A DNA stretch of 24,423 nucleotides from an uncultured Clostridia bacterium (GCA_947628465.1 CANQZZ010000010.1:1-24423); one strand, 5' to 3'. Positions 6,716-16,679 are shown, numbered from the stretch's first letter. Translations and numbers: made by a program. Notes: generated by a model not told the origin, from the sequence alone.

Positions 6716-9700
6716 TTATTTATTATTTTTATTCTTTTTTAAATTATTTCCAATACCAAGTATTCCAACAAAAGATATTAATAACGTTATTATCCATACT
6801 GTCATATTGAAATTATCTCCTGTGTTTGGTACCTCTGGATTTAATACTTCTGGTTCTTTTTCAGGTTCTTTTGGTTCTCCTTCCTTAGCAAGAATTGGGA
6901 TTATTTCACCTTTTTCTAACAACTTATTGCAGTCTAGGCAAAATCTATCTCCTGTATATCCTTCTTGCTCTGTTGTTGCTTTTTTTACATTTCTTAACTC
7001 TGTATTTATATGATTATTTATATCAAAAAATCCATATTCTTGTTTACAAACTTCACAAACCGCTTTACTGTTACAAGTTGCTATTCCACCTTTATGTGCT
7101 GCTAGTGGTAATTCTTCATCTGTACCAGATATAATTGTTCCACAATCTTGGCAAATAACATATTCACCATGTCCATGTTTGATACAAGTAGATTCTTCTG
7201 CTGGAACTGTTTTTGTATTTCCATGTATTTTGTCTACAACAACAACAGTACAACTATCTGTTATATTTGAATTCTCTGTTGATACTGCAGTTATAGTTAC
7301 TCTTCCTTTTTTCAATGCTTTCCAAAATCCAAAACCATCTTCTATTTTTTCTAAAACAGTTTCATCACTAACTTTTATAGTTGAAGCATAATTTAGTGCA
7401 TCAGATGGCTCAATTTTTCCTTCAAAATAAATCGATTCTCCTTCTAAAATTTCAATTACTTTTCCACTATAATTTTCTATTTGACTGCCATTTATATTAC
7501 CAAAAATAGTAATTTTTCTTACTCGAATAGTAAGGCCAATATCTAATTCGTTTATATATTTTTTTCCACTTGCTGTTGTTAAAGTAATTGTTATAGTAGC
7601 TGATTTAGATTCCTCACCTTCTATATGTCCTGTATGTACTAATCCATTTTCGTCAACTGATGCTGCATCTGGATTATTTGACTCATAAGTAATTGTATAT
7701 TCTTCATCTTCTGGTAAAAATACCATTGGTTCTATTTGATACTCACTATCTCTGTCAACAAATACAAGAGAGCTTCCTTTTACTCCAACACCATAAGAAG
7801 TAACTTCAATTTCTTTTGTAATGTCTCCTTTCATAATAGTAATTGTTGCAACTCCTGGTTTATATCCTTCTTTTATTGTAATAGTTCCAGTATCATAATC
7901 TATATTAATTGATGCAATATCTTGATCAGTTGATACCCAGTTGTCAATATTTTTATCATCAGTCGTCTCTTCTGGCTCAAATGTAAATTTAACTTCCTTT
8001 GTTTCTTTAACTGATTTTTCTATACTAATTTTATCTCCACTTTCTCCATTTAGTATAATGTTTTCTAATGGCACACCATGTTCTAAAATTGTAAGTTCAA
8101 AAGTTTCCTCCCTTCCACCACAGAAAGCAGTTATTTTTATAGGATGTTCTGTTGCTTTTAATGCTGTTATTTTTCCGTTTTTATCTATAGAAACATAACT
8201 AGGATCAGATGCATAAAATTTTACAAGTTTTGCACTAGCATCTCCTGGTTCAATATTTGTTTTTAATTGATAAGAGTCACCTTTTGCCATAGTAGTTTTT
8301 TTATTAACTATTGAAAAAGATTTTGAATCTTTTACCACTGGTGAATAATATACCCAAAATGAATCCTCTATATTTCCTACATAAGCTGTTACTTTTACAT
8401 CGCCTATCTTCACTGTTGTATTTGTAATACTATTATTTTCATTTACTCGAATATTGTCAGCATCTGAACATTTTATTCTTACTAAATTATTTAAACTTTC
8501 ATCTATTACTCCATCTTCATTAAATACCCTAAATTTAATTTGATAAGTACTCTGTGCTTGCGCAGATAATATATCAATTGGATTTAGTATTTCTACTTTA
8601 CTAACAATATTTTTTACTTCTATAGTACAAGTAGTTGATACTCCATTACTTGCTTCAACCTTAACTGTTGCTGACCCTTCGCCAACAGCTTCTATTGTTC
8701 CATCACTACTTACTTTGATTACATCTGGTCTATCTGAACTATAATGAAGTGACTTATTGGTTGCATCATTTGGTTCAATCTTAACAGTTAATTGTCTCTT
8801 TTCTCCCACATTCATTTTATTATTTTCTGGTGGATTTTCAAATGTAAGTTCTGTAATTGGTTTTGCATTGGCATTTTCTTTTACTGTTACATCTACTTGT
8901 GTTTTAACATTTTCATCTATTTTTGATGCAATCGTAATTTTAGTTGTACCTGCTGATACTCCATAGATTTTTCCATTACTTAGTACCTTAGCAATATCTG
9001 GTTTCTCTGATGTATAAGTAACTTCTTGCAAAACACCTCTTTCATATAACTCATCATATTTACTAGAACATACTTTAGATTCAATTTCTACTTCTTCATC
9101 TTTTTGAATCTCTATATTTTGACTAGTTACTTCAATCTGCGTAGGCTTATCTGATGCATAAAATTTATATGAATTATATGTAGTAGTTAAATTTGTATAG
9201 TAATTTGTTCCTTCAATTAATCTTTGTATAGTAATAATATTTGGAGTTATTTCAAATTTTTCATCTGACAAAGTCTGCTTATCAAGGCTTGAATCTTTTA
9301 TCTCGCAATAAAAAGTTCCTACTTTGATTGCAGAATCATTATTTAATACAACACTTTTATCTTTGTCTGCATTAAAATAAACATGTCCACTGTTAGTAGA
9401 AAAATGTTCGTTATCTCCTATTTCAGTTTTATCTGTTAATATAGTAATATAACTTTTAAGTCTATCACTTATTCGAAGTGATACATAAAAATAGCCAACT
9501 GACGCATTTTTTGTTTCAAGATAAACGTCAAAAGCAACTATATCTCCTACTTGGTAACAATCTGTTCCATCTTTCGTTACAACACTGTGATTTACAGTTT
9601 TTGTTTTATTTGGAACAATTTTGAATTCAATCATTTCTGGTTTTTCCTCATCTGTAGATTCTGCAATTACTGGATGTGTATATCCAGAAAATGCTGTAAA

Positions 9701-9757
9701 CAGCATAAAAAATGCAAGTAAAAAACTAACTAATCTTACCATCTTTGTTTGTTTCAT
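6716..9757 (-). CDS. Cell-wall-anchored Big2-repeat surface protein
   Basis: 1013 residues. Signal peptide at 1-33; an N-terminal beta domain to about residue 200 that resembles cohesin-like folds; then about seven bacterial Ig-like (Big2) domains from about 205 to 845, with recurring patterns such as VSSDGTIEAVGEGSATVKV. From about 850 to 955 comes a cysteine-rich region with CQDCG, CEVCK and CLDCN and the spaced His/Thr pattern seen in clostridial surface proteins. The C-terminus is a sorting signal: VPNTGD (from 976), a hydrophobic helix and a Lys-rich tail. Likely a stalk-like adhesin; ligand unknown. ATG 9757 follows AGAGGG. The sortase gene follows directly. Confidence 0.88.
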   Translation of the reverse strand: MKQTKMVRLVSFLLAFFMLFTAFSGYTHPVIAESTDEEKPEMIEFKIVPNKTKTVNHSVVTKDGTDCYQVGDIVAFDVYLETKNASVGYFYVSLRISDRLKSYITILTDKTEIGDNEHFSTNSGHVYFNADKDKSVVLNNDSAIKVGTFYCEIKDSSLDKQTLSDEKFEITPNIITIQRLIEGTNYYTNLTTTYNSYKFYASDKPTQIEVTSQNIEIQKDEEVEIESKVCSSKYDELYERGVLQEVTYTSEKPDIAKVLSNGKIYGVSAGTTKITIASKIDENVKTQVDVTVKENANAKPITELTFENPPENNKMNVGEKRQLTVKIEPNDATNKSLHYSSDRPDVIKVSSDGTIEAVGEGSATVKVEASNGVSTTCTIEVKNIVSKVEILNPIDILSAQAQSTYQIKFRVFNEDGVIDESLNNLVRIKCSDADNIRVNENNSITNTTVKIGDVKVTAYVGNIEDSFWVYYSPVVKDSKSFSIVNKKTTMAKGDSYQLKTNIEPGDASAKLVKFYASDPSYVSIDKNGKITALKATEHPIKITAFCGGREETFELTILEHGVPLENIILNGESGDKISIEKSVKETKEVKFTFEPEETTDDKNIDNWVSTDQDIASINIDYDTGTITIKEGYKPGVATITIMKGDITKEIEVTSYGVGVKGSSLVFVDRDSEYQIEPMVFLPEDEEYTITYESNNPDAASVDENGLVHTGHIEGEESKSATITITLTTASGKKYINELDIGLTIRVRKITIFGNINGSQIENYSGKVIEILEGESIYFEGKIEPSDALNYASTIKVSDETVLEKIEDGFGFWKALKKGRVTITAVSTENSNITDSCTVVVVDKIHGNTKTVPAEESTCIKHGHGEYVICQDCGTIISGTDEELPLAAHKGGIATCNSKAVCEVCKQEYGFFDINNHINTELRNVKKATTEQEGYTGDRFCLDCNKLLEKGEIIPILAKEGEPKEPEKEPEVLNPEVPNTGDNFNMTVWIITLLISFVGILGIGNNLKKNKNNK

Positions 9758-9852
9758 TACTTTTCCCTCTTTTCTATAATTGATATCAAACTAATATATA
9801 ATATAAATTATTTAATTATTATGTCATTTTATATATACCTTTTACTTTAGGT

Positions 9853-9881
9853 ATTATAGCAAATTTTTTTCATTTTGTACA
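9853..9881 (-). promoter_or_regulatory. Promoter of the Big2-sortase pair
   Basis: TGTACA at 9881-9876, 17-base spacer, TATAAT at 9858-9853. About 95 bases of AT-rich leader follow before the start codon at 9757. Confidence 0.6.
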
Positions 9882-9913
9882 TATTTTTTTAGAAAATACG
9901 TCTCATAAAAAAA

Positions 9914-9938
9914 ATAACTCTGCAATATACAGAGCTAT
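9914..9938 (-). terminator. Terminator of the exchanger gene
   Basis: Stem ATAACTCTG/CAGAGCTAT (9 bp, one G-U pair), followed on the minus strand by a run of T. It lies 23 bases after the stop at 9961. Confidence 0.75.
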
Positions 9939-9960
9939 TTTATTACAATATTCTATTTAA

Positions 9961-10917
9961 TTAAAAAAGTGTAATAATATATGCTAAATACATTGTAAAA
10001 TATATAATTCCATTTGCTTTAGTCATTTTATTTTTTGGTGGTATAAGTGAAAATAAAGCTAAAACAGCTGTTGCTATTATTAAAACTATCATATCTTTGT
10101 TATAACTAACATTATATACAATTGGTTTTATTAATGATGATGTTCCTATAATTAATAACATATTAAAAATATTAGAACCTAAAATATTTCCAATAGCTAT
10201 ATCGTTTTCACCTTTTATTGCTGCAGATATGCTTGTAACAAGTTCTGGAAGGCTTGTGCCTACTGCAAGTATTGTTACGCTTATTATTTTTTCACTTAAG
10301 CCTAATATTTGAGCAATACTTACACTATTGTCTACTGCTAAATCTCCACCAAATTTTAGCGCTAATAGTCCTAATATTATAAATAAAATGTCTTTAAATG
10401 TAGATTTCTTTTTGTTGTTAATTTTTTCATTAATTTCGTTATCTTCTTCTTTATCAAATTTTTCTCCTTCAAATGACATGACTATTGTATACATTATAAA
10501 CATCAAAAATACAAGAATCAAAATTATTCCATCTACTCTTGTTACATTTTGTCCAATATTGCAAATTATTATAAATATAACAGAAATAACAAGGCATAAT
10601 GGTATTTCAATAAGTCTTGTTTCTCTTTTAAAATGTATTGGCCTAATTATTGCAAGTGGACCTAAAATAAATAATAAATTTGCAATACTACTTCCTATTA
10701 CATTACCAATAGCCATATCTGGATATCCATTTATGGCAGAAGAAATACTAACAAATAGTTCTGGCATTGAAGTACCTATTGATACAATTGTTAGACCAAT
10801 TACTATTTCAGGTATATGAAATTTTTTTGCTACATTACTTGCTCCATCTACTAAAAAATCGGCGCCTTTTATTAGTAAAACAAATCCTACTATTACTAAA
10901 ACTATAGATAAAAGCAT
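9961..10917 (-). CDS. Calcium/sodium exchanger, CaCA family
   Basis: 318 residues, about ten membrane segments, in two inverted halves that each carry the alpha-repeat: GTSMPELFVS...GNVIGSSIANLL in the first half and GTSLPELVTS...GNILGSNIFNML in the second. The paired Glu and Asn residues are the cation ligands in this family (YrbG-like). A charged cytoplasmic loop (EGEKFDKEEDNE) divides the halves. Role: export of Ca2+ in exchange for Na+ or H+ at the cell membrane. ATG 10917 follows AGAGGAG. It stands alone with its own terminator. Confidence 0.92.
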   Translation of the reverse strand: MLLSIVLVIVGFVLLIKGADFLVDGASNVAKKFHIPEIVIGLTIVSIGTSMPELFVSISSAINGYPDMAIGNVIGSSIANLLFILGPLAIIRPIHFKRETRLIEIPLCLVISVIFIIICNIGQNVTRVDGIILILVFLMFIMYTIVMSFEGEKFDKEEDNEINEKINNKKKSTFKDILFIILGLLALKFGGDLAVDNSVSIAQILGLSEKIISVTILAVGTSLPELVTSISAAIKGENDIAIGNILGSNIFNMLLIIGTSSLIKPIVYNVSYNKDMIVLIIATAVLALFSLIPPKNKMTKANGIIYFTMYLAYIITLF

Positions 10918-10990
10918 TTTTTCTCCTCTATTCTTAATTGAATTATTTACTTTTATTTTTTATTTATACATTGATTTTCCTATTCAATAA

Positions 10991-11029
10991 AAAAACTTAC
11001 CTGAAATTTATGCCTGCAGGTAAGTTTTT
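10991..11029 (-). terminator. Terminator of nrdD-nrdG
   Basis: 13-bp perfect stem AAAAACTTACCTG/CAGGTAAGTTTTT, 13-base loop, followed on the minus strand by T7; 6 bases after the nrdG stop. Confidence 0.88.
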
Positions 11030-11034
11030 GTTAT

Positions 11035-11526
11035 TTATGCATATAAAACAATTTCATTTTTTTCTAAACTCTTTTTTACATCTATTACTCTTTGGTTACT
11101 AGAACCTTTCCATTTTAAAGAAGGATTTCTTAATTCGTCAACATATCTACCATCTACTAATACATCTGTATATTTCATTACTTCTTTATCTTTTAAATCT
11201 TTGTCAAATGAAAATCCTGACCAAATCCATACATTTTTATCTGGTAACTTTTCTTTAAATGTTTTTACAAGTTTTGTAGTTCCATCTATGTTGTTAGGAT
11301 GAAGTGGTTCTCCTCCTAATATTGATAAACCTTTTACATGTTCGTTTTTGCACAATTCTATAACCTTATCTATTGTTTCGTCTGTAAATTCTTTACCACC
11401 ATTAAAATCATGCGTTTCTGGATTAAAGCATTTTTTACAATTAAATGTGCATCCTTGCATAAAAATTGATACTCTTACTCCTGGTCCGTCTGCAATATCC
11501 ATTTTTCTAATTTTGTTATATCTCAT
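11035..11526 (-). CDS. nrdG: Anaerobic ribonucleotide reductase activase (radical SAM)
   Basis: Generates the glycyl radical on NrdD using a 4Fe-4S cluster and S-adenosylmethionine. 163 residues, usual for NrdG. The radical-SAM motif is C26-X3-C30-X2-C33 in GCTFNCKKCF; ILGGEPL is the SAM-binding GGE motif. It starts 14 bases after the nrdD stop with GAGG upstream, so it is cotranscribed with its substrate enzyme. Confidence 0.95.
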   Translation of the reverse strand: MRYNKIRKMDIADGPGVRVSIFMQGCTFNCKKCFNPETHDFNGGKEFTDETIDKVIELCKNEHVKGLSILGGEPLHPNNIDGTTKLVKTFKEKLPDKNVWIWSGFSFDKDLKDKEVMKYTDVLVDGRYVDELRNPSLKWKGSSNQRVIDVKKSLEKNEIVLYA

Positions 11527-11540
11527 TTGACTATTCGCCT

Positions 11541-13736
11541 CTATTCTTCATAATCTTTGTTATCAATATGTAATACTCTTTCTTTAATTTCTTGAGTTCT
11601 TCCTTTGTTCCAGAAATTACTTCCTATATATCCGCATGTTCTTCTTGCTACATTTAATGTGTCATGATCTCTATTACCGCAATTTGGACAATACCATTCC
11701 AAATTATCGTCTATTAAAATTTCGCCATCGAATCCACATTTTTGACAATAATCTGATTTTGTATTTAGCTCTGCATACATAATGTTATCATATATAAATC
11801 TTATAACTTCTAATACAGATTCTATATTATCTTGTAAATTAGGTGTTTCTATGTATGATATTGCTCCACCTGGACTTAGTTTTTGGAATTCACTTTCTAA
11901 TTTAAGCTTCTCAAAAGCATCTATTTCTTCAAATACAGGAACGTGATATGAATTTGTTATATAATTTCTATCTGTAATTCCTTCAACAATTCCAAATCTA
12001 TCTTGCAAACATTTTGCAAATTTGTATGTTGTTGATTCAATTGGTGTTCCATATACACTATAGTCTATATTTTCTGCTGCTTTCCACTCTGTACATTTAT
12101 CGTTCATTTTTTGCATAACTTTTAGAGCAAATTCTTTTCCTTCGCCATTATCTGTATGGCTTTGTCCTGTCATATATTTAACACATTCATAAAGTCCGGC
12201 ATATCCTAGTGATATAGTTGAATATCCATTATGTAATAATTCGCTAATTGATTCTCCCTCTTTTAGTCTTGCAAGTGCTCCATGTTGCCAAAGGATAGGT
12301 GCTACATCACTTGTTGCATTGTCTAATCTTTTATTTCTAATTTGTAATGCTTTATGGCATAATTCTAATCTTTCATCAAATATTTTCCAGAATTTATCCA
12401 TATCTTTTTTAGATGATAATGCAACATCTGGTAAGTTTATTGTTACAACACCTTGATTAAATCTACCATAATATTTTCCTTTACCTTCTACATAGTTTTT
12501 AGCATGTGCTATATTTCCTTTACTCATTGTTCTATCTGGTGTTAAGAATGAACGACATCCCATACATGGATAACATTCTCCTTCGCCTTTTTCGTTTTTC
12601 TTTAATTCTTTCATTACTTTTTCAGAAATATAGTCTGGAACCATTCTTTTTGCAGTACATTTTGCTGCAAGTTCTGTTAAATACCAATATTTGCTATCTT
12701 CATGAATATTATCTTCTTCAAGTATGTATAAAAGTTTTGGAAATGCTGGAGTAATATATACTCCTTTTTTATTTTTAAATCCTAGAATTCTTTGATTTAA
12801 GAATTCTTCAATTATCATAGCTAATTCATCTTTATATTCATCTGTTTCGCCTAAATACATATTAACTGATAAGAATGGTGCTTGTCCATTTGTATTTGTC
12901 ATTGAATTTACTTGATAATTAAATGTTTGAACTCCATCTGCAACTTCTTTTTTAGTATCTTCTTGTGCAAATTTTTTGCAATCTTCTTCACTTAATTTTC
13001 TGTCTTTATATTTTTTATAGTATTTATTATAGCTATCTCTTACAAATGGTGCTAAATGTGAAAGTGAAACTGTTGCTCCACCATAGCTTGATGATGTTAC
13101 TGCAAGAATTATTTGTGTTGCTATTGTAGCTGCTGTAATAAATCTATGTGGTTTTTCAATCATTACTCCATTTATTATAGTACCATTTTGAAGCATATCT
13201 TCTAAGTTGATTAATTCACAATTGTGAAGTGCATTTTGTGCAAAATAGTCTGCATCATGGAAATGTATAATTCCTTCATCATGAGCTTTTACTATATCTT
13301 CTGGTAATAAGAATCTTCTAGTAATATCTGTACTTGTTATTCCTGCTAAATAGTCTCTTTGTGTTGTTACTACTTCTGCATTCTTATTAGAGTTTTCATT
13401 ATTCCAATATTCACTTTCTCCCTCAATTAATTCTTTTATACTTTGGTCAGTTGTATTAGCTTTTCTAACTAACTCTCTTGTATAACGATATGTAATATAT
13501 TTTTTTGCTAATTTATACTTTTCGAGAGACATTAATTTTTCTTCAATTATATCTTGTATGTCTTCTACTAAAATTCTTGACTTACCTAATTCTTCTATAT
13601 AATTTATTATATCTTCAATTTGTTCCTTTGAAACTTTTTCTTTTCTTGGAACTTCATTGTTAGCTTTTTGTATTGCTACTCTAATCTTTTCTGGATTATA
13701 TGCTACTATTTCCCCATCTCTTTTTATAATTTTCAT
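11541..13736 (-). CDS. nrdD: Anaerobic (class III) ribonucleoside-triphosphate reductase
   Basis: Makes deoxyribonucleotides without oxygen. The 731-residue reading starts at ATG 13736 (MKIIKRDGEIVAYNPEKI), which follows GGGGGAG and begins with the ATP-cone allosteric domain (about 1-88); an upstream in-frame ATG at 13841 would add 35 Cys-rich residues encoded through the promoter and is rejected. Near the C-terminus are the zinc site (CQKCG and CPNCG) and the glycyl-radical motif RTCGYIG (about 699-705). The internal Cys residues in the barrel (e.g. CMGCRSF) fit the family. Partner nrdG follows. A large palindrome covers the promoter. Confidence 0.95.
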   Translation of the reverse strand: MKIIKRDGEIVAYNPEKIRVAIQKANNEVPRKEKVSKEQIEDIINYIEELGKSRILVEDIQDIIEEKLMSLEKYKLAKKYITYRYTRELVRKANTTDQSIKELIEGESEYWNNENSNKNAEVVTTQRDYLAGITSTDITRRFLLPEDIVKAHDEGIIHFHDADYFAQNALHNCELINLEDMLQNGTIINGVMIEKPHRFITAATIATQIILAVTSSSYGGATVSLSHLAPFVRDSYNKYYKKYKDRKLSEEDCKKFAQEDTKKEVADGVQTFNYQVNSMTNTNGQAPFLSVNMYLGETDEYKDELAMIIEEFLNQRILGFKNKKGVYITPAFPKLLYILEEDNIHEDSKYWYLTELAAKCTAKRMVPDYISEKVMKELKKNEKGEGECYPCMGCRSFLTPDRTMSKGNIAHAKNYVEGKGKYYGRFNQGVVTINLPDVALSSKKDMDKFWKIFDERLELCHKALQIRNKRLDNATSDVAPILWQHGALARLKEGESISELLHNGYSTISLGYAGLYECVKYMTGQSHTDNGEGKEFALKVMQKMNDKCTEWKAAENIDYSVYGTPIESTTYKFAKCLQDRFGIVEGITDRNYITNSYHVPVFEEIDAFEKLKLESEFQKLSPGGAISYIETPNLQDNIESVLEVIRFIYDNIMYAELNTKSDYCQKCGFDGEILIDDNLEWYCPNCGNRDHDTLNVARRTCGYIGSNFWNKGRTQEIKERVLHIDNKDYEE

Positions 13737-13766
13737 ATAACATCTCCCCCTTCGTAATGTAATTGG

Positions 13767-13795
13767 ATTATACCACATTAAAATTAAAATGTTGT
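13767..13795 (-). promoter_or_regulatory. nrdD promoter (extended -10)
   Basis: TGG-TATAAT with the -10 at 13772-13767. No good -35 is present; the expected position lies inside the palindrome at 13784-13817. Confidence 0.65.
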
Positions 13796-13817
13796 TGCAA
13801 TTGCAACAACATTTTAA
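13784..13817. promoter_or_regulatory. 34-bp perfect palindrome over the nrdD promoter
   Basis: Two 17-bp arms with no spacer (TTAAAATGTTGTTGCAA and its complement) ending 11 bases upstream of the -10. The inner 18 bp TTGTT-N8-AACAA has the length and outer bases of clostridial Rex (redox) operators; it does not look like the NrdR box I know. Likely the main operator for nrdDG. Confidence 0.75.
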
Positions 13818-13983
13818 GTAGTTTCGTTTAAAGTTAGACACATCAAGGAAAAGAAGATTTATTACATTTATATTACAAATTCATTACAATTCACTACTTT
13901 TTTAAGCATGTTTTCAATTGCAGTTTTTTCAATGTTTTCAGCCTTTTGGTAAAAATTTACTATTAACATTTTTTCTTTTAAAA

Positions 13984-16579
13984 TTAATCCACTCTTAATG
14001 CAACAACTGGATCTTTTTTGCTTGCCATTTTTGATGGTATTAATCCTGCTATCATTGTAAGTAGCATACTTATTACAACAAGTATTACCCCTGCAACTGG
14101 TGGAACAGTAGTTATTACATTTACACCTGTTAGCGCTAATATAGCTGCATTAATAGGTATTGTAAGAAGAACTGTTATACCAATTCCTAGAAGACCTGCT
14201 ATTAATCCTACTATAAAAGTTTCTGCTTTGAAAACTCTTGAAATATCTTTCTTTGAAGCACCAATGCTACGAAGTATTCCAATTTCTTTAGTTCTTTCAA
14301 GTACTGAAATATATGTTATTATTCCTATCATTATTGATGATACTATTAATGATATTGAAACAAATGCAATTAATACATAACTAATTATATTAATTATTTG
14401 ATTAACTGATTTCATCATAATTCCTACTAAATCAGTATAATTAATTACATTTTCGTCTTTATCGTTATCTCTTTGTTTTTGGTTATAGTTTTCTATTTCA
14501 TTTGTAATTGCATCTTTAGATTCAAAATCCTTAGGATATATGCTAATTGATGTAGGATTTGATAAATCTACTGCTCCTAATTTTTCTAGATTTTTTTCAT
14601 AACTTGCATCCATATTTTCGCTATATGCTTCCATTATTTTAGCAAGTTCCTCTGCACTTAAAGATGCCATTTGCATTTTTTGTTCTTGTGATAATGAATC
14701 ATAAGTAAATTCTTGTTTTTCATCTTCTGATGGAAATTCCATTTTTGAAAATACATTGGTTTCAGGATTTTCTTTTTGTTCTTTTACTATTTCTGCCTCA
14801 TTTGATTTATTTATAACATACTCCTCTAATGCCTTTGTATAGCCTATTCCCTCTTGCATAGATACGGCAACTGTATCAGGATTTTGTTTGATTATTCCTA
14901 CAACTTTTATACTTTGTGCATCCTTTATTTTTTGTTTCATATATTTGCTATCATCAGATTTATCAATCCATAAGCCGTTTTCTTTTGAATAATAATCAGT
15001 ATTTAAAATTAATTTAAATGACAATCCTAATAGCTCATCATAGGTATATGAAGTCCCGGCTAGATTCTTCTACTTCTTCACCTTTTTGCATTGCTTTAAA
15101 TTTCTTTTCTAATTCATCTTGATCTTTTAAACCTAATGTATATAAAGTATAATCGCTAAGTTCGTTATTATCATTAACAACTAATACTACTTCGTCATAG
15201 CTTTTAGGCCAAGAGCCTGCAAGTAAGTTGTATTGAGAATGTAATAATTCTTCATTATCTAACATTTCAATCCATACGTCTGTATTTGACATCATAACTC
15301 CTGACATTGAAGAATTATTGCTTGCTTCAATCATTTCTCCCATGCCCATTGCATTCATTACAGTACTTGGATTTACTTGTACTATTCCATCTTCTGTATT
15401 TTCTTTATATAGATTTATTTTTAAATCATAGCTATAATCGATAGCATTTGCACGACTTTTTATTGGATTGTTTTCTTCTTCTAAATATTTCTTTAATTCT
15501 TTTAAATTATTATTTGTTACTTTATTAGAAAGCGTAGCTATCATTTCATTCATTATATCTGAAGAATATACTCTTCCTTCTTCGTAAACTGATGTATCCT
15601 GATTTGATTCACCCATTAAGCTTTCCATCATACTAGACATATCTATTGTTTGTTCTTCTATTGTAATTGGATATGATGACAAAGTATCTTCTTCTACTTT
15701 ATCTATATAGTTTTGTACACCTGTTGATATTGCAAGTATTAATGCAATACCAATAATTCCTATACTTCCTGCAAAAGCTGTTAAAAAAGTTCTTCCTTTT
15801 TTAGTCATTAAATTATTTAAGCTTAATGCTAAAGCAGTAAAGAAGCTCATTGATGTTTTTTTATTATTTTTCTTTTCTTCTTTATTTTTGCTTGCTCTTG
15901 ATTTATATGGATTGCTATCATCTATTATTTTTCCGTCTAATACTTTAACTATTCTTGAGGAGTATTTTTCTGCTATTTCTGGATTGTGTGTTACCATTAT
16001 AATTAATTTGTCTTTTGATATACTTTTTAATATTTCCATGATTTGCACACTTGTTTTTGTGTCTAATGCACCTGTTGGCTCATCTGCAAGTATTATTTCT
16101 GGATTATTTACCAATGCTCTTGCAATTGCAACCCTTTGCATTTGTCCACCTGACATTTGATTTGGTTTTTTATTAATTTGGTCTTTTAATCCTACACTTT
16201 CTAATGCTTTTATTGCTCTTTTTCTTCTCTCCTTTTTTGATACACCAGATAATGTAAGTGCAAGCTCTACATTTGATAAAACTGTTTGATGTGGTATTAA
16301 ATTATAGTTTTGAAATACGAATCCTATGGAATGATTTCTATATGTATCCCAATCTCTATCTTTAAATTCTTTAGTTGACTTACCATTTACTGATAAATCT
16401 CCTTTTGTATATCTATCTAGTCCACCTATTATATTTAAAAGCGTTGTTTTTCCACATCCACTTGGTCCAAGTACAGATACAAATTCCGATTTTCTAAATT
16501 CTATATCTATTCCCTTTAAAGCCTCTACTTTTGAGTCTCCAGATAAATATTCTTTGGTAATATTTTTTAATTTTAGCAT
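13984..16579 (-). CDS. MacB-like ABC transporter ATPase-permease, read through a +1 shift
   Basis: One 864-residue fusion protein if one base is skipped at codon 508 (CGG, 15058-15056); otherwise it splits into a 513-residue piece and a 3' piece with no proper start. ATPase: Walker A GPSGCGKTT (38-46), signature MSGGQ (142-146), Walker B ILADEP (163-168), His198 switch. Then a linker, a first membrane helix (about 262-285), a large extracellular MacB/PCD-type domain, and a C-terminal FtsX unit of three helices with the conserved ERTKEIGILRSIGASKKDI motif. Such proteins export peptides or act in envelope stress and antimicrobial resistance; substrate unknown. ATG 16579 follows AAAGGAGG. A consensus promoter and palindrome lie upstream. 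Confidence 0.88.
15055..15058 (-). other. +1 recoding site CGGG in the ABC transporter gene
   Basis: AGC CGG GAC in the upstream frame, which stops five codons after the CGG. Skipping C gives AGC-GGG-ACT-TCA (S-G-T-S-Y-T-Y-D-E), running without break into the FtsX half. The only one of the seven sites with G as fourth base. Confidence 0.8.
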
Positions 16580-16643
16580 TATTGTCCTCCTTTAGATAAA
16601 GTAAAAGTTTTGGAAAAAATTTACTCTTACTCCTAGCTTTATC

Positions 16644-16672
16644 ATTATATTACCCAAAATTATTCATGTCAA
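16644..16672 (-). promoter_or_regulatory. Consensus promoter of the ABC transporter gene
   Basis: TTGACA at 16672-16667, 17-base spacer, TATAAT at 16649-16644; perfect consensus. The -35 lies inside the palindrome 16663-16678. Confidence 0.88.
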
Positions 16673-16678
16673 CATGAA
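16663..16678. promoter_or_regulatory. Operator-like palindrome between divergent promoters
   Basis: Perfect 16-bp inverted repeat TTCATGTCAACATGAA over the -35 of the ABC promoter, ending one base before the -35 of the opposite promoter at 16680. A protein bound here could control both genes. Confidence 0.6.
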
Positions 16679-16679
16679 A

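Noticed and set aside
3309..12754. Long open frames on the plus strand inside iscS, the LamG, Big2, exchanger and nrdD genes
   Set aside because: They lie opposite well-supported genes, lack ribosome sites and have hydrophobic low-complexity sequences typical of antisense frames.
13737..13841. N-terminal extension of nrdD to ATG 13841
   Set aside because: It would be coded by the promoter and palindrome, and the family start with a strong RBS is at 13736.
13868..13969. 33-codon open frame on the minus strand after the ABC gene
   Set aside because: Weak ribosome site and no recognisable sequence; could be chance. I see nothing else definite in 13818-13983.
13984..15024. Separate permease gene starting at 15024
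   Set aside because: The start would be TTG without a ribosome site, and the sequence upstream in that frame already matches the protein; it is the 3' part of the ABC gene after the +1 shift.
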